Positions 37,381-46,031 of a DNA stretch of 64,000 nt are shown piece after piece; within the stretch, counting starts at the first letter, position 1; each line of letters starts with the position of its first letter. The stretch is from assembly GCF_052045245.1 (NCBI RefSeq), contig NZ_JBQEON010000013.1, forward strand, positions 95,680 to 159,679, written 5' to 3'. The stretch is from Burkholderia sp052045245 (GTDB lineage Bacteria > Pseudomonadota > Gammaproteobacteria > Burkholderiales > Burkholderiaceae). Position numbers and translations under genes: made by a program. Under the pieces are notes generated by a model that saw only the letters and a program-made list of their open reading frames with translations, did not search any database and was not told the origin of the DNA.

Positions 37381-37704
37381 ACCGACGTCTCCTTGGCCTT
37401 GAGCGTGCAGGTCGCCCTGCGTGTCAAGGAGACAAAAAGCAAGCGGCATGCCAATCGCGCCGGGGCGCGGCCCGGTGCGTTGCGTGCAGGTTGGTGCGCA
37501 CCGCGCGTATGCGCGGCACGGCCTACATTGGTGCATCGCAATGCAAGTCGGTGCACGGGGTCGGTCGCGAAGTCGGTCACGGTCGATTCGTCAGCGGTTT
37601 CCCGTCGCAGGTGCGTGGCGGCGCGCGTGCGGCGCCGCCGGCATTGCGCTCGTCACGCAGGCTGCGCCGGTTGCGCGGGCCGATGTTCCGGCCCGTGGCG
37701 GCGC
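37381..37704 (-). other. 324-bp intercistronic leader before nirB
   Basis: Unusually long spacer inside the nitrate operon. It includes a hairpin (CCGCGC-GTAT-GCGCGG, 37501-37516) and an adjoining 10-bp palindrome GGTGCGCACC (37493-37502). No gene seen. It could carry an internal promoter or RNA control of nirB. Confidence 0.45.
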
Positions 37705-39105
37705 TCACTCGGCGACCTGCGTGACGCCGTGCGCGGGCATGGCCGGCATGCCGGCCGGGCGCGCGTCGGCGGGCATGGCCCAGCCGAGCCATTGCGCACG
37801 CAGCCACACGAGGGCGCCGCACGCACCGGCGGCGAGCGCGCCGAACGTGACGAAGCCGAGCTGATAGCTGCCGGTGCTTTCCTTCGCGATGCCCATCACG
37901 ACGGGCAGATAGAAGCCGCCGATGCCGCCCGCGGCGCCGACGATGCCGGACAGCAGGCCGGTCTTGCCCTGCCAGCGGTGCGGCACGAGTTGGAAGGTCG
38001 CGCCGTTGCCGAGCCCGAACGCGACGTACAGGCAGATCAGCAACGCAATGCCGCCCGCCAGCGGCGGCATCCACGCGGCGAACGCGAAATCGGCGACGGC
38101 GATCGCGGCGAGCAGCACGATCAGCGCGCGGACGCCGGTGACGCGGTCGGCGATGAAGCCGCCGAGCGGCCGCACGATCGCGCCGAGGAACGCGAGCAGC
38201 GACATGAACAGGCCGGCGTCGATCTTCGACATTTGGTACAGCGACGTCAGCAGCAGCGTCACGTATGACGACATCCCGACGAAGCCGCCGAACGTGATGC
38301 TGTAGATCAGCATGATGACCCACGTATCGCGCTCGGCGAGCACCGTGCGGTAGCGCGCGGGCAGGCTCGCGATCGCGAGCAGCGCGCCCATCACCGGCAA
38401 CAGCAGCACGCCGGTCTTGCCGGTGCCGAACAGGCCGCCGTGCACGGCCAGGACCAGCGCGACGAGGCCCGCGAGCGTGATCGCGAAGGCACCGAGCGCA
38501 CGCGGCACGCTGCCGGATTTCTCGCCGCGATCGTCGGCCCACGCGGCAATCGCCAGGCCGGCGATCGCGAGCAGCGGCAGTGCGGCGGCGGTCGACAGCT
38601 TCCAGCCGACGGCGGCCGCGATGTGCGGAAACATGAAGCCGTCGAGCACCGCGCCGATGTTGCCGGCCGCGGCGAGACCGAGCACGAGCCCCTGCACTTT
38701 CGGCGGATAGCTGCTGCCGGCCATCGGCAGCGCCACCGCGAAACTGGCGCCGCCCATGCCGAGCAACACGCCGAGCACGAGCAGCAGCGCATACGACGGC
38801 GTGCCGGGCACGCACGGCAGGACGATGGCCGGCAATGCGGACAGCACGACGCCCATCAACGCGATCGTGCGTCCGTTCGCGGATTGATACAGATTGCCGA
38901 GCGTCACGCGCAGGATCGCGGCGGCGAGCACCGGCACCGCGACGAGAAAGCCCTGCTGGGCCGCGGACATCGCGATGTCCTTGCCGATGAACGGCGCGAG
39001 CGGGCCGTACAGCACCCAGACGGTGAAGCCGGTGTCGAAATACAGGAAGCACGCGAGCAGCGAGCGCCAGTTGCCGCTCTGCAGGGAGGTGCGCAAACGC
39101 GTCAT
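37705..39105 (-). CDS. Nitrate/nitrite transporter, NNP family (MFS)
   Basis: 466-residue major facilitator protein with 12 predicted segments. The two nitrate-signature regions are visible as GGASFAVALPMAGSSYPP and GLGNGATFQLVP. It imports nitrate for assimilation. The ATG at 39105 has GAGG eight bases upstream. It is the first gene of the operon nrt-nirB-nirD-nasA, behind a sigma-54 promoter candidate about 90 bp upstream. Confidence 0.9.
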   Translation of the reverse strand: MTRLRTSLQSGNWRSLLACFLYFDTGFTVWVLYGPLAPFIGKDIAMSAAQQGFLVAVPVLAAAILRVTLGNLYQSANGRTIALMGVVLSALPAIVLPCVPGTPSYALLLVLGVLLGMGGASFAVALPMAGSSYPPKVQGLVLGLAAAGNIGAVLDGFMFPHIAAAVGWKLSTAAALPLLAIAGLAIAAWADDRGEKSGSVPRALGAFAITLAGLVALVLAVHGGLFGTGKTGVLLLPVMGALLAIASLPARYRTVLAERDTWVIMLIYSITFGGFVGMSSYVTLLLTSLYQMSKIDAGLFMSLLAFLGAIVRPLGGFIADRVTGVRALIVLLAAIAVADFAFAAWMPPLAGGIALLICLYVAFGLGNGATFQLVPHRWQGKTGLLSGIVGAAGGIGGFYLPVVMGIAKESTGSYQLGFVTFGALAAGACGALVWLRAQWLGWAMPADARPAGMPAMPAHGVTQVAE

Positions 39106-39455
39106 GGTGAAGACCTCGGCGGATTGCCGGTCGGACACCGGCGGGATCGGTCGGAACATCGGAGGGCGCCGCGTCGCGGCGTCAGGTCTTCGTTGGCAAT
39201 ATGTATGCCAGGCAGCGACAGATGGCGACGCATGCGGCGCCGGGCCTTGTCGGGAGCGGGCGTTGGGGGATCCGCGGCGATCGGTGCGACGCGGGGCGCG
39301 CGGCACTGCCGGCGTGCGCGCGGCGCGGTGCCGGTGCGGCGATGCACCGGGATGATTCGGGGTGCTATCGGTGATTGGGCAGGGTGGTGGGGATGGGGGG
39401 GAGCGACGGCGGCGACCGCCGGCCGCTCGAACGGCGGCCGGCCGGATACGGCGAA
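39106..39455. other. Nitrate operon control region
   Basis: No gene. Holds the sigma-54 promoter candidate. Its transcribed leader contains two short hairpins, CGCCGC-GAC-GCGGCG and GCCGGT-GTCCG-ACCGGC on the minus strand, that could serve attenuation. Confidence 0.5.
39194..39211 (-). promoter_or_regulatory. Sigma-54 promoter of the nitrate operon
   Basis: On the minus strand the sequence reads TGGCAT-ACATA-TTGCCA. The invariant GG and GC pairs are 12 bp apart, as required for -24/-12 elements (consensus TGGCAC-N5-TTGCW). The predicted start would leave an mRNA leader of about 80 bases. NtrC-type nitrogen control is the natural inference. Confidence 0.7.
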
Positions 39456-39743
39456 TCAAGCGAACGAGATCACGAGTTTCTTGCCGCACGCTGCCGCGTA
39501 CTTGCGCAGCGTATCGATGGACGGTGAATGCTGGCCCGTTGCGAGCGCGCGCTCGAGTCGCGTCACGGCCGGTGCTTTCGTCCCCATGCGCTCCGCCACC
39601 TCGGCTTGCGACAGGCCAGCATCTCGCCGGGCGGCCAGCATCACGTCGAGCAGTGCGAGTTCTTCGCGGTTCAGTCGTTCGTACTCGGCGCGCACCTCGG
39701 GGTTGGACAAGGCACGCTCGCGCAGTTCCTTATACGTTGCCAT
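39456..39743 (-). CDS. Orphan HigA/XRE-type antitoxin
   Basis: 95-residue protein with a C-terminal Xre HTH: GLSQAEVAERMGTKAPAVTR, then LERALATGQHSPSIDTL, plus the KYAAACGKKLVISFA tail typical of HigA-like antitoxins. The N-terminal helix begins ATYKELRERALS. An AAGGAGG box precedes the ATG. The usual upstream toxin gene survives only as a short C-terminal remnant, so this is probably an orphan antitoxin or a stand-alone repressor. Confidence 0.8.
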   Translation of the reverse strand: MATYKELRERALSNPEVRAEYERLNREELALLDVMLAARRDAGLSQAEVAERMGTKAPAVTRLERALATGQHSPSIDTLRKYAAACGKKLVISFA

Positions 39744-39798
39744 CTTGAACCTCCTTGAGTCGACGGCGTGCGATTTCCAGTTCTTTCCGCGGCGTCTT
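39730..39798 (-). pseudogene. C-terminal remnant of a HigB/RelE-type toxin
   Basis: The frame KTPRKELEIARRRLKEVQDG followed by NV and stop is what ends many phage-type (Gp49-like) HigB toxins. It overlaps the antitoxin start, as in intact pairs. Two stops directly precede it and the rest of the toxin is absent. Identification rests on a short match. Confidence 0.4.
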
Positions 39799-39820
39799 TC
39801 ATACGAGTTAAGCTACACAG

Positions 39821-39834
39821 TAACAAATATGTTA
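39821..39834. promoter_or_regulatory. Palindrome TAACA-AATA-TGTTA
   Basis: Perfect inverted repeat in an AT-rich spot about 80 bp upstream of the antitoxin, where the toxin-antitoxin promoter would be. A plausible autoregulatory operator. Confidence 0.4.
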
Positions 39835-40259
39835 TGTTCGGGCAAGTGCGATGTCCGACCGCGACTATGGATGCAGGCGGCCGGGCGGACGTTCGAAGCG
39901 TCGTTACGGCTGTCGGGGAAGACGATCAGGAAGGCGGTATCGGACCAGGTTCGGGCGACCTGAACGAGGTGACGTGTGCGATTCGGTCCCGGCGCAGGTT
40001 GGAAGCGCCGGCAAGGTCAATTCCGTCCCACCACCGCCGTGGAGAGATCGATCATGGAAGTCCCCTTGTGCCGGAGCGGCGTGAATAGGGGGTCAGTTTG
40101 GGAGCGTGTTCGGAGCGGGTCAATTGACCGATCGGCTGACGATTCGCTGCGCCGGCGCAGCCGGTCGCCAACGGATGCACGCCGTTTTCGGCGCGCCGGG
40201 AGACGTACGCCAGGCCGTCACGCGCAAATCGAGCGCATGCGCCGACGCGCACACGCCGA
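39835..40259. other. Intergenic region, no gene seen
   Basis: Contains no convincing coding sequence or RNA gene. Confidence 0.4.
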
Positions 40260-41120
40260 CTACTGTTTCCTGCAAGCCACCTGATGATCGATCACGGTAT
40301 TCGCCGACGGCGTGTCCGGCTCGCCGCCGACCGTCGTCACGCCGAGCACGCCGGCCGCGCTCCGATATCGCAGCGCGCAATACCCCATGCCGGTGCCCGA
40401 GCATGCTTCGGCTTCGATGATCCCGTGCTTCGCGAGCGTCGCCGCGCCGTCCATCGGGTCCGGCTTGTCGTGTGGAGGCAGCGGTTGCCAGCCATGCGAG
40501 ATCAGGATCCTGCGCGCCTGGTCGAGCGGTTTGCCGTACACGTTGGGCACGACCGCACGGCCGTGGCAGTACGTGCGTTCCGCGGCGACCGCGGTCAGCC
40601 GCAAGCCGCCATGCTCTTCGCGCAGCTCGCCCACGGGTGCCGCCGGACCATCGCCGCCCCAGACCAGCAGCGCGCCGCTTTCCAGCGGCTCCACCGAGCC
40701 GAGCTGCCAGCGGGCCGCGTGTGTCGTATAGCCGAGCGCGACGAGCGTCGTGCCGTCGAAGACGCCGACGTTGGCATGGCGCGCAAAGCAGATCGCGCTC
40801 GTCCCCGGCTTGAACCCACTCGTGAACGTGACGACCGTATAGCGGCCGAGCGGCGCCTCGGACGTCACGACCCAGCCGAGCTTCGCGACGTCGCGGCCGG
40901 CCGCGGTGGCAATTTTTGCGCGATATTGCGCGCAAAACGCGTCGAGCGCGCCGTTCTCCGGCGAGCGCGGCAGCGCGCCGAGCCGAACCAGCGACGCGCC
41001 GTCGATATCGGAAGCCGTGCGCAGCGTCTCGGCCGATGCCGCCCCGCCGAGCACGACGCACGCGAGTGCCGCGAGCGATGCGCCGCGGCGGGCAAACGGC
41101 CGGGCAGCGATGCGCCGCAC
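40260..41120 (-). CDS. Secreted protein of unknown function with PASTA-like segment
   Basis: 286 residues from the GTG at 41120, six bases past the stop of the upstream gene, so the two are probably one operon. The signal peptide is about 30 residues (ending ASA|ET). The region VPNVYGKPLDQARRILISHG resembles a PASTA-type repeat. Cysteines near 98-110 and in the C-terminal third suggest disulfides. The exact function is unknown. Confidence 0.65.
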   Translation of the reverse strand: MRRIAARPFARRGASLAALACVVLGGAASAETLRTASDIDGASLVRLGALPRSPENGALDAFCAQYRAKIATAAGRDVAKLGWVVTSEAPLGRYTVVTFTSGFKPGTSAICFARHANVGVFDGTTLVALGYTTHAARWQLGSVEPLESGALLVWGGDGPAAPVGELREEHGGLRLTAVAAERTYCHGRAVVPNVYGKPLDQARRILISHGWQPLPPHDKPDPMDGAATLAKHGIIEAEACSGTGMGYCALRYRSAAGVLGVTTVGGEPDTPSANTVIDHQVACRKQ

Positions 41121-41126
41121 GTGGGC

Positions 41127-41459
41127 TCAGCCCTTCGCGATCACGTCGATCCGCAGCGCATCGCCACCGTCGACGATCGCCAGCAGACGATCGACGTTCG
41201 GATGCGCGCCCGGGCGGTTGCGTGCGTCGGCGGTGTGTTCCGCGAACACGGCGAGGCCGTGCTCGGCAGCCTTCGCATCGAGCGTGCCGAATGCCTGCTT
41301 CAGGTAGTGGTACACCGCGAGCGAGCCTTGCTTGCCCGGCTGGTTCTCGATGCTGGCGACCACGTCGCCGTTCGGGCCGACGAGATCGATGCGCGCGATA
41401 CCGTCGATGGCCGGCAGTTGCGCGAGGTTGTCCTTGAATACTTGGGTCGGTTGAATCAC
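41127..41459 (-). CDS. DUF2322-family protein
   Basis: 110-residue soluble protein. The segments ENQPGKQGSLAVYHYLKQAF and AEHTADARNRPGAHPNVDRL fit DUF2322 as I remember it. The GTG start at 41459 has GGAG ten bases upstream. Conserved but without known role. Confidence 0.7.
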   Translation of the reverse strand: MIQPTQVFKDNLAQLPAIDGIARIDLVGPNGDVVASIENQPGKQGSLAVYHYLKQAFGTLDAKAAEHGLAVFAEHTADARNRPGAHPNVDRLLAIVDGGDALRIDVIAKG

Positions 41460-41945
41460 TGAAACACTCCGTCGGTTCGGTCATGGGCCAATCGGCCCGT
41501 ATCTTATCCGATCGGCCAACGTGCCCCCCGCGCCGCCTGCGGCTCGCCAGGATGGCGGAGATCGATATGACGATGGGTGGGGAGCCGGCACCTTGTGCAA
41601 TACGTCATCATGAAATACCGTGGTCGATGACTCTGACAAAATAGAACTCCTGACCGTATGCGGGCGAGTGGGCCGCGCTCGGACAGCCGGTCGTGTGGGA
41701 GCGCTAGCCGACGCGCGAACGGGTCGAGAGAGTCCCGTCGCGCGTTCGCGGAAGTCGCCGAGCCGTGACGCAGGTACTGCCGGCCGATCCGGGCCGCGCG
41801 GTCCTGCGCCAACCCGATCGCTACGCGCGCTCCGAACCGCGCCGGCATCGCCCGCGCTTTTCCGCTAGAGTAGGCAATCAGGTCACGCACGCCGCCCGTG
41901 CCGGCATGCGGCGGCCCCTTACCGCAACTGCACACGAGGGCTCCG
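41460..41945. other. Intergenic region of 486 bp, no gene seen
   Basis: Divergent spacing between the DUF2322 gene and the thioredoxin gene. An AT-richer segment at 41600-41660 is the best place for promoters. Confidence 0.4.
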
Positions 41946-42272
41946 ATGGACACACAGGAACGCTACACCGCCAACGCGCCGACGCGCGCGGAAGTCGATG
42001 CACTGGCCGGTGCTACCGTCATCGAATTCGGCACGAACTGGTGCGGGATCTGCGCGGGCGCGCAGCCCGCGATCGTCGCGTCGTTCTCCGCGCATCCGGC
42101 CGTGCGGCACCTGAAGATCGAGGATGGCCCGGGCCGGCCGCTCGGCCGTTCGTTCCGCGTGAAGCTGTGGCCGACGCTGGTGTTCCTGCGCGACGGGGTC
42201 GAAGTCGCACGGGTCGTGCGTCCCGCCGATGCGAAGCAGATCGAAGCCGACGGCTTCGCCGCGCTCGCCTGA
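41946..42272 (+). CDS. Thioredoxin-like protein with CGIC active site
   Basis: 108-residue thioredoxin fold protein without a signal peptide. The active site is WCGIC (residues 32-36) instead of the usual WCGPC. The cis-proline is in KLWPTLVFLRDG. The Pro to Ile change would be expected to alter redox potential. It overlaps no gene but ends 10 bp before yjbQ, with which it probably forms a unit. Confidence 0.8.
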   Translation: MDTQERYTANAPTRAEVDALAGATVIEFGTNWCGICAGAQPAIVASFSAHPAVRHLKIEDGPGRPLGRSFRVKLWPTLVFLRDGVEVARVVRPADAKQIEADGFAALA

Positions 42273-42282
42273 GGTTGCGATC

Positions 42283-42703
42283 ATGCAACAGGCCATCACG
42301 CACCTCGGCGTCGAAACACGCGGGAGCGGCTTGATCGAATTCACGCCGCAGGTGCGTGCGTTCGTCGACCAGCAGACGATCCGCACCGGGCTGTTGACCG
42401 TGTTCTGCCGCCATACGTCCGCAGTCGCTGCTGATCCAGGAGAACGCCGACCCGTCGGTGCAGCGCGATCTCGAACGCTACTTCGCGACGCTCGCGCCCG
42501 AGGACGACACGCGCTACGAGCACGACACGGAAGGGCCCGACGACATGCCCGCGCATCTGCGCACCGCGCTCACGCAGGTGCAGCTGTCGATCCCGGTCGA
42601 GCACGGGCGCATGGTGCTTGGCACCTGGCAAGGGATCTATCTGTTCGAGCATCGTCGCGCCGCGCATCGGCGTGACATCGTGCTGCATCTGATCGGCGAG
42701 TAA
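42283..42703 (+). pseudogene. yjbQ: YjbQ/UPF0047 gene with 1-base frameshift
   Basis: The N-terminal 47 residues (QQAITHLGVETRGSGLIEFT to FCRHTSA) and the C-terminal part (LLIQENADPSVQRDLERYF to RRDIVLHLIGE) are both typical of YjbQ but lie in different frames. The junction reads TCCGCAGTCGCTG where TCCGCGTCGCTG would restore the frame, so one extra base (A at 42423) is present. Without it the protein would be 139 residues, the normal length. Could be a real loss or a sequencing error. Confidence 0.75.
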
Positions 42704-42704
42704 G

Positions 42705-42733
42705 CGCCGAAACGCCGAAACGCCGAAACGCCG
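42705..42733. repeat. Octamer tandem repeat CGCCGAAA, 3.6 copies
   Basis: Three full 8-bp units plus a partial one directly after the yjbQ stop, between convergent genes. A candidate variable repeat. Confidence 0.7.
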
Positions 42734-42785
42734 GCACGCGAACGAGCAGGCAGGCGCTCGCCGCGTGGCACTCTCGCAACCGCGT

Positions 42786-44597
42786 TCAGCCGAGCAGCTT
42801 CTCGACGAGCGCGCCGAGTTCGCGCAGGTGAACGGGCTTCGGCAGGAATTCGTCGAATACCCGCTGGTTCTCGCGCAGCGCGGCCGATTCGTACGCGCTG
42901 ACGCCGAGGATCGACGGAAACCGTCCATCGTCGTCCGGCTGCGCGACTGCCCGGATGCGATGCGCGACTTCGAAGCCGCTCAGGTCCGGCAGCTCGAGAT
43001 CGAGCACGACGAGGTCGTAATGCGCGTCGCCGAAACGCGCGACACCTTCGTGACCGGTGCCGCACAGATCGGCGTCGACGCCAAGCGCCGACAGCATCGC
43101 ACCGAGCGTTTCGCGCGCGTTGTCGTTGTCGTCGACCACGAGCGCGCGGCGATTGCGCTGCGCGGCGGCGGCCGGCCACGCGGGCACGTCGCCGGTCATT
43201 TCGCCGGCATCCGGCACCTCGGCCGGCAGCGTCACGATGAACTCGCTGCCTTCGCCGACCGTGCTGCGCACGTCAACATGGCCGCGCAGCGTCGTCACGA
43301 TCTCGCGCACGACCGCGAGCCCCATCCCGATCCCGTCGACATGCAGGCCGACCGCGTCGTTCGCGCGATAGAACGGCTCGAAGATCTTCGACAGATGCTG
43401 CTTCGCGATGCCGGCGCCCGTATCGCGCACGACGAGTTTCAACTCGCGGCCGGCCGGTGCGGCGACGAGCATGATCGAGATGTCGATCGAGCCGTCGGTC
43501 GTGTACTTCACCGAATTCTCGATCAGGTTCGACAGCACCTGCCGCAACAGCTTGCGATCGGAGCGGATCGCGAGGTCGTGCGGCTCGACCCGCTGCGCGA
43601 TGTCGATCCGCCTGGCCGCGATCTTCTCGCGCAGCGGATCGAGCACCTCGGCGAGCAGCGACGCCATGCCGACGGCTTCGGCTTCGGCGAGACGCTTGGT
43701 CGAGCGCAACTTGATGTAGTCGGTCAGGTCCTTGACCAGTGCTTCCAGCGACGACGCGGAATTCTGCAACCGGCGGATCGTCTTCAGGTTCGCGTCGGAC
43801 TGCGGCCGCGCGAGCAGGATCTCGATCGATCCGCAGATCGCCTGCAGTGGCGTGCGCAATTCATGGCTGACCATCCCGAGGAAGGCGTTCTTCGCCTCGA
43901 TCATCTCGAACGCGCGATCGGACGCCTTGCGCTCCGCATCGAGCGCCGCGTCCTGCCGCTCGAGCAGGTCGTCGCGCGTGCGCATCGTATAGAACAGCAG
44001 CAGGAACAGCGCGCACAGGATCACGCCGAGGATGATGCCGAGCGACAGGATCGCCCGCTGCTTTTCCTTCAGCTGATGGAACGTGAAGTCGCGCTGCGCC
44101 ATCTCGATCGCGCGGAAGTCGTTCGCGAGGCCGTTGACCTTCGGCCAGTACGCATCGACCTCGTCGATCACGCGCTGCGCGCCGTTCGGCGCACCGCGCA
44201 GCAGCGGCACATCGTGCTTCAGGCGCGCCATGAATGCGCCGAGCATCGCGATCTGGGCGCGCGCGCGCGGAATGCGCAACCAGTATTCGGATACCTCCGA
44301 CGGCCGCTGCAGGAATCCGAACGACACCGACAGGCTGTCGAGCTGCGTCTGCACGTGGTCGAAGTCGTCGTCGACGTGCGTTGCGTAGAGGATCAGCTGG
44401 CGGTCGAAACGCGTGTAGACGTTGCGGTATTGCGCGGCGGTCCAGAACACGCCTTCACGCGGGCCTTCGAGCACGCCTTCGTTGACCGACGTCGCGAGCA
44501 GGTCCCACAGCAGGAATGCCCACGCGGCGAATCCCAGGATCCACAGGGATCCCAGGACCAGGATGATCTTTCGGTTCTTCCATCGCCCGCGCATCAT
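42786..44597 (-). CDS. Hybrid sensor histidine kinase with receiver domain
   Basis: 603 residues. TM1 is at about 11-32, a periplasmic sensor of about 150 residues follows, and TM2 at 183-205. HisKA has the phospho-acceptor His245 in VSHELRTPL. The ATPase has N, G1 and G2 boxes (NLIENSVKY, RDTGAGIAK, GIGMGLAVV). The receiver has Asp533 in VVLDLELPDLSG with the ALVVDDNDN start and a terminal FLPKPV Lys. It is third in a minus-strand group with a molybdopterin-fold protein and a BetR-receiver protein, which may be its target. The periplasmic signal is unknown. Confidence 0.88.
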   Translation of the reverse strand: MMRGRWKNRKIILVLGSLWILGFAAWAFLLWDLLATSVNEGVLEGPREGVFWTAAQYRNVYTRFDRQLILYATHVDDDFDHVQTQLDSLSVSFGFLQRPSEVSEYWLRIPRARAQIAMLGAFMARLKHDVPLLRGAPNGAQRVIDEVDAYWPKVNGLANDFRAIEMAQRDFTFHQLKEKQRAILSLGIILGVILCALFLLLFYTMRTRDDLLERQDAALDAERKASDRAFEMIEAKNAFLGMVSHELRTPLQAICGSIEILLARPQSDANLKTIRRLQNSASSLEALVKDLTDYIKLRSTKRLAEAEAVGMASLLAEVLDPLREKIAARRIDIAQRVEPHDLAIRSDRKLLRQVLSNLIENSVKYTTDGSIDISIMLVAAPAGRELKLVVRDTGAGIAKQHLSKIFEPFYRANDAVGLHVDGIGMGLAVVREIVTTLRGHVDVRSTVGEGSEFIVTLPAEVPDAGEMTGDVPAWPAAAAQRNRRALVVDDNDNARETLGAMLSALGVDADLCGTGHEGVARFGDAHYDLVVLDLELPDLSGFEVAHRIRAVAQPDDDGRFPSILGVSAYESAALRENQRVFDEFLPKPVHLRELGALVEKLLG

Positions 44598-44606
44598 GCC
44601 GCGTGC

Positions 44607-45107
44607 TTACTTCACGGTCAGGCCGATGATCTGCCACGCGAACTTGGCTTCGCCGAGCGGCGTCTTCAACTCGTCGGGATACTGGTCGCGCGGATACATG
44701 ATCCACAGCGGGCCGTAGTTGTCGTTGCCGAGCACCTTGCCGTTCATCGTGCGCGCGAGGATCACGCCGTACTTGTCGGCGTCCGACACGGGGATCGTGA
44801 ACGTGTATTCGTCGATGCAGCGGAACTCGATCTGCGTGCCGTGCGCGTCGACGGTCTTCAGCACGTCGGACAGGCGCGGGCCGGTAAAGGTCGCGGTGGG
44901 CGTCCAGCTGGTCGACGTGACGATCGTGTGCTGCGGCAGCGCCATCAGCGCCTGTTCGGAAAAGACGAAGGTCGTCTTGCCGGGCTGGTTGCTGCGGCCG
45001 ATCTTGCCGTCGACGGTGAACGTGAACGACGCGGCCCAGCTTGCGACGGCCATGCCGAGCAGGCCGGCCGCGACCAGGCTCTTGATCCAGATGGTCGAAA
45101 TGCGCAT
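44607..45107 (-). CDS. Periplasmic molybdopterin-fold oxidoreductase-like protein
   Basis: 166-residue exported protein, signal peptide about 25 residues (ending SWA|AS). It matches the oxidoreductase molybdopterin-binding (SUOX) fold: WTPTATFTGPRLSDVLKTV, IEFRCIDEYTFTIP and YGPLWIMYPRDQYP. The Cys96 of the RCIDEY segment lies roughly where sulfite oxidase has its Mo-ligating Cys, but the protein is much shorter. It sits nine bases before the hybrid kinase gene, so it may act as a periplasmic partner or sensor of that kinase rather than as an enzyme. Confidence 0.78.
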   Translation of the reverse strand: MRISTIWIKSLVAAGLLGMAVASWAASFTFTVDGKIGRSNQPGKTTFVFSEQALMALPQHTIVTSTSWTPTATFTGPRLSDVLKTVDAHGTQIEFRCIDEYTFTIPVSDADKYGVILARTMNGKVLGNDNYGPLWIMYPRDQYPDELKTPLGEAKFAWQIIGLTVK

Positions 45108-45155
45108 GTCTTTCCCCTTGGTCGTTGTCGTGTGATGGTCGGTCGTGTGGTGAGC

Positions 45156-46031
45156 TCAACTCGCGGCGGCAGCGACGGCCGGCAGCGTGATCTTCAGTTC
45201 GCGCGCGACTTCGGCGAACAGGATCGGCAGCCGCACCGGCTTTTCCTCGCAGCGCGCGTTGTAGTGCGACACGATGTGCGCGATTTCGTCCTCGCTCGCC
45301 TCGCCGGTGGAGATCTTGCCGGTCAGCAGGAAGATCGGCGCGCCGCCGTTCTCGCTCGACCGGATGCCGCGCACGAGCTCGGCGGCGGTCTGGTCGCCGA
45401 GCATCCAGTCGAGGATGTAGCCGTCGAAATCCTCGACTTCCAGCGCCTTGCGGAACGACGCGCCGTCATAATAGGGGATCGCGTTCACGCCTTTTTCGAT
45501 GAAGTATTCGCACACCGTTTCGGCGACGTCCTGCGAATCGTCGACCACCGCGATCCGCGCCGCATAGACGTTCGGCTGGTTCGAGCGCAGCTCGATGACG
45601 TCGACCGGATAGGTGCGGCCCTCGCGTGCATGCTGGCGTTCCGTGACGATCCATTCGCCCTGCCACTGCAGTGCGACGAAATCCGTTTCGATCTGGCTGC
45701 TGGCCTTCGTCGCGATCGCCGCGCGGCAGCGAAAGCGGCGCGACTCGATCACGAGCGTCGCGTCGATCATCTCGGCGGCGGCCGGCTGCGTGCCCTTGTC
45801 GTCGAGCAGGATCGCGGGCGGCACGCCGAAGTGCGTCGCGATGTCCTGCAACTGCGACAGGTTCCACGGAATCAGGCCTTTCATCTTGCGCGTGACGACC
45901 GAGAAACTGAGGCCCAGCACGTTCGCGATCGTCGTGTTGTGGCTGCGCGGCGGAATGCCGTTGCGCGTCAGCAGATCGCGCACCTTGGTGGCGGTGATGA
46001 GATCGGCGTTGGCCTGCTCGCTGGTGGACAT
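45156..46031 (-). CDS. BetR-type HTH protein with C-terminal receiver domain
   Basis: 291 residues. Residues 12-78 (KVRDLLTRNGIPPRSHNTTI, then LGLSFSVVTRKMKG) form a BetR-type HTH. A middle region (80-155) has no known domain. Residues 158-280 are a receiver with IAVVDDSQD, phospho-acceptor Asp208 in YILDWMLGD, and the FLLTGK Thr/Lys end. The order (DNA-binding first, receiver last) is reversed from usual response regulators. It probably accepts phosphate from the kinase two genes downstream. Confidence 0.85.
   Translation of the reverse strand: MSTSEQANADLITATKVRDLLTRNGIPPRSHNTTIANVLGLSFSVVTRKMKGLIPWNLSQLQDIATHFGVPPAILLDDKGTQPAAAEMIDATLVIESRRFRCRAAIATKASSQIETDFVALQWQGEWIVTERQHAREGRTYPVDVIELRSNQPNVYAARIAVVDDSQDVAETVCEYFIEKGVNAIPYYDGASFRKALEVEDFDGYILDWMLGDQTAAELVRGIRSSENGGAPIFLLTGKISTGEASEDEIAHIVSHYNARCEEKPVRLPILFAEVARELKITLPAVAAAAS

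Noticed and set aside
34912..38268. Very long open frame opposite nirB and the nitrate transporter
   Set aside because: Antisense shadow created by GC-rich codon bias; arginine- and histidine-rich product without domains, while the opposite strand encodes complete NirB and transporter.
40080..40140. Possible insertion-sequence end
   Set aside because: No inverted repeat partner or transposase; could not be supported.
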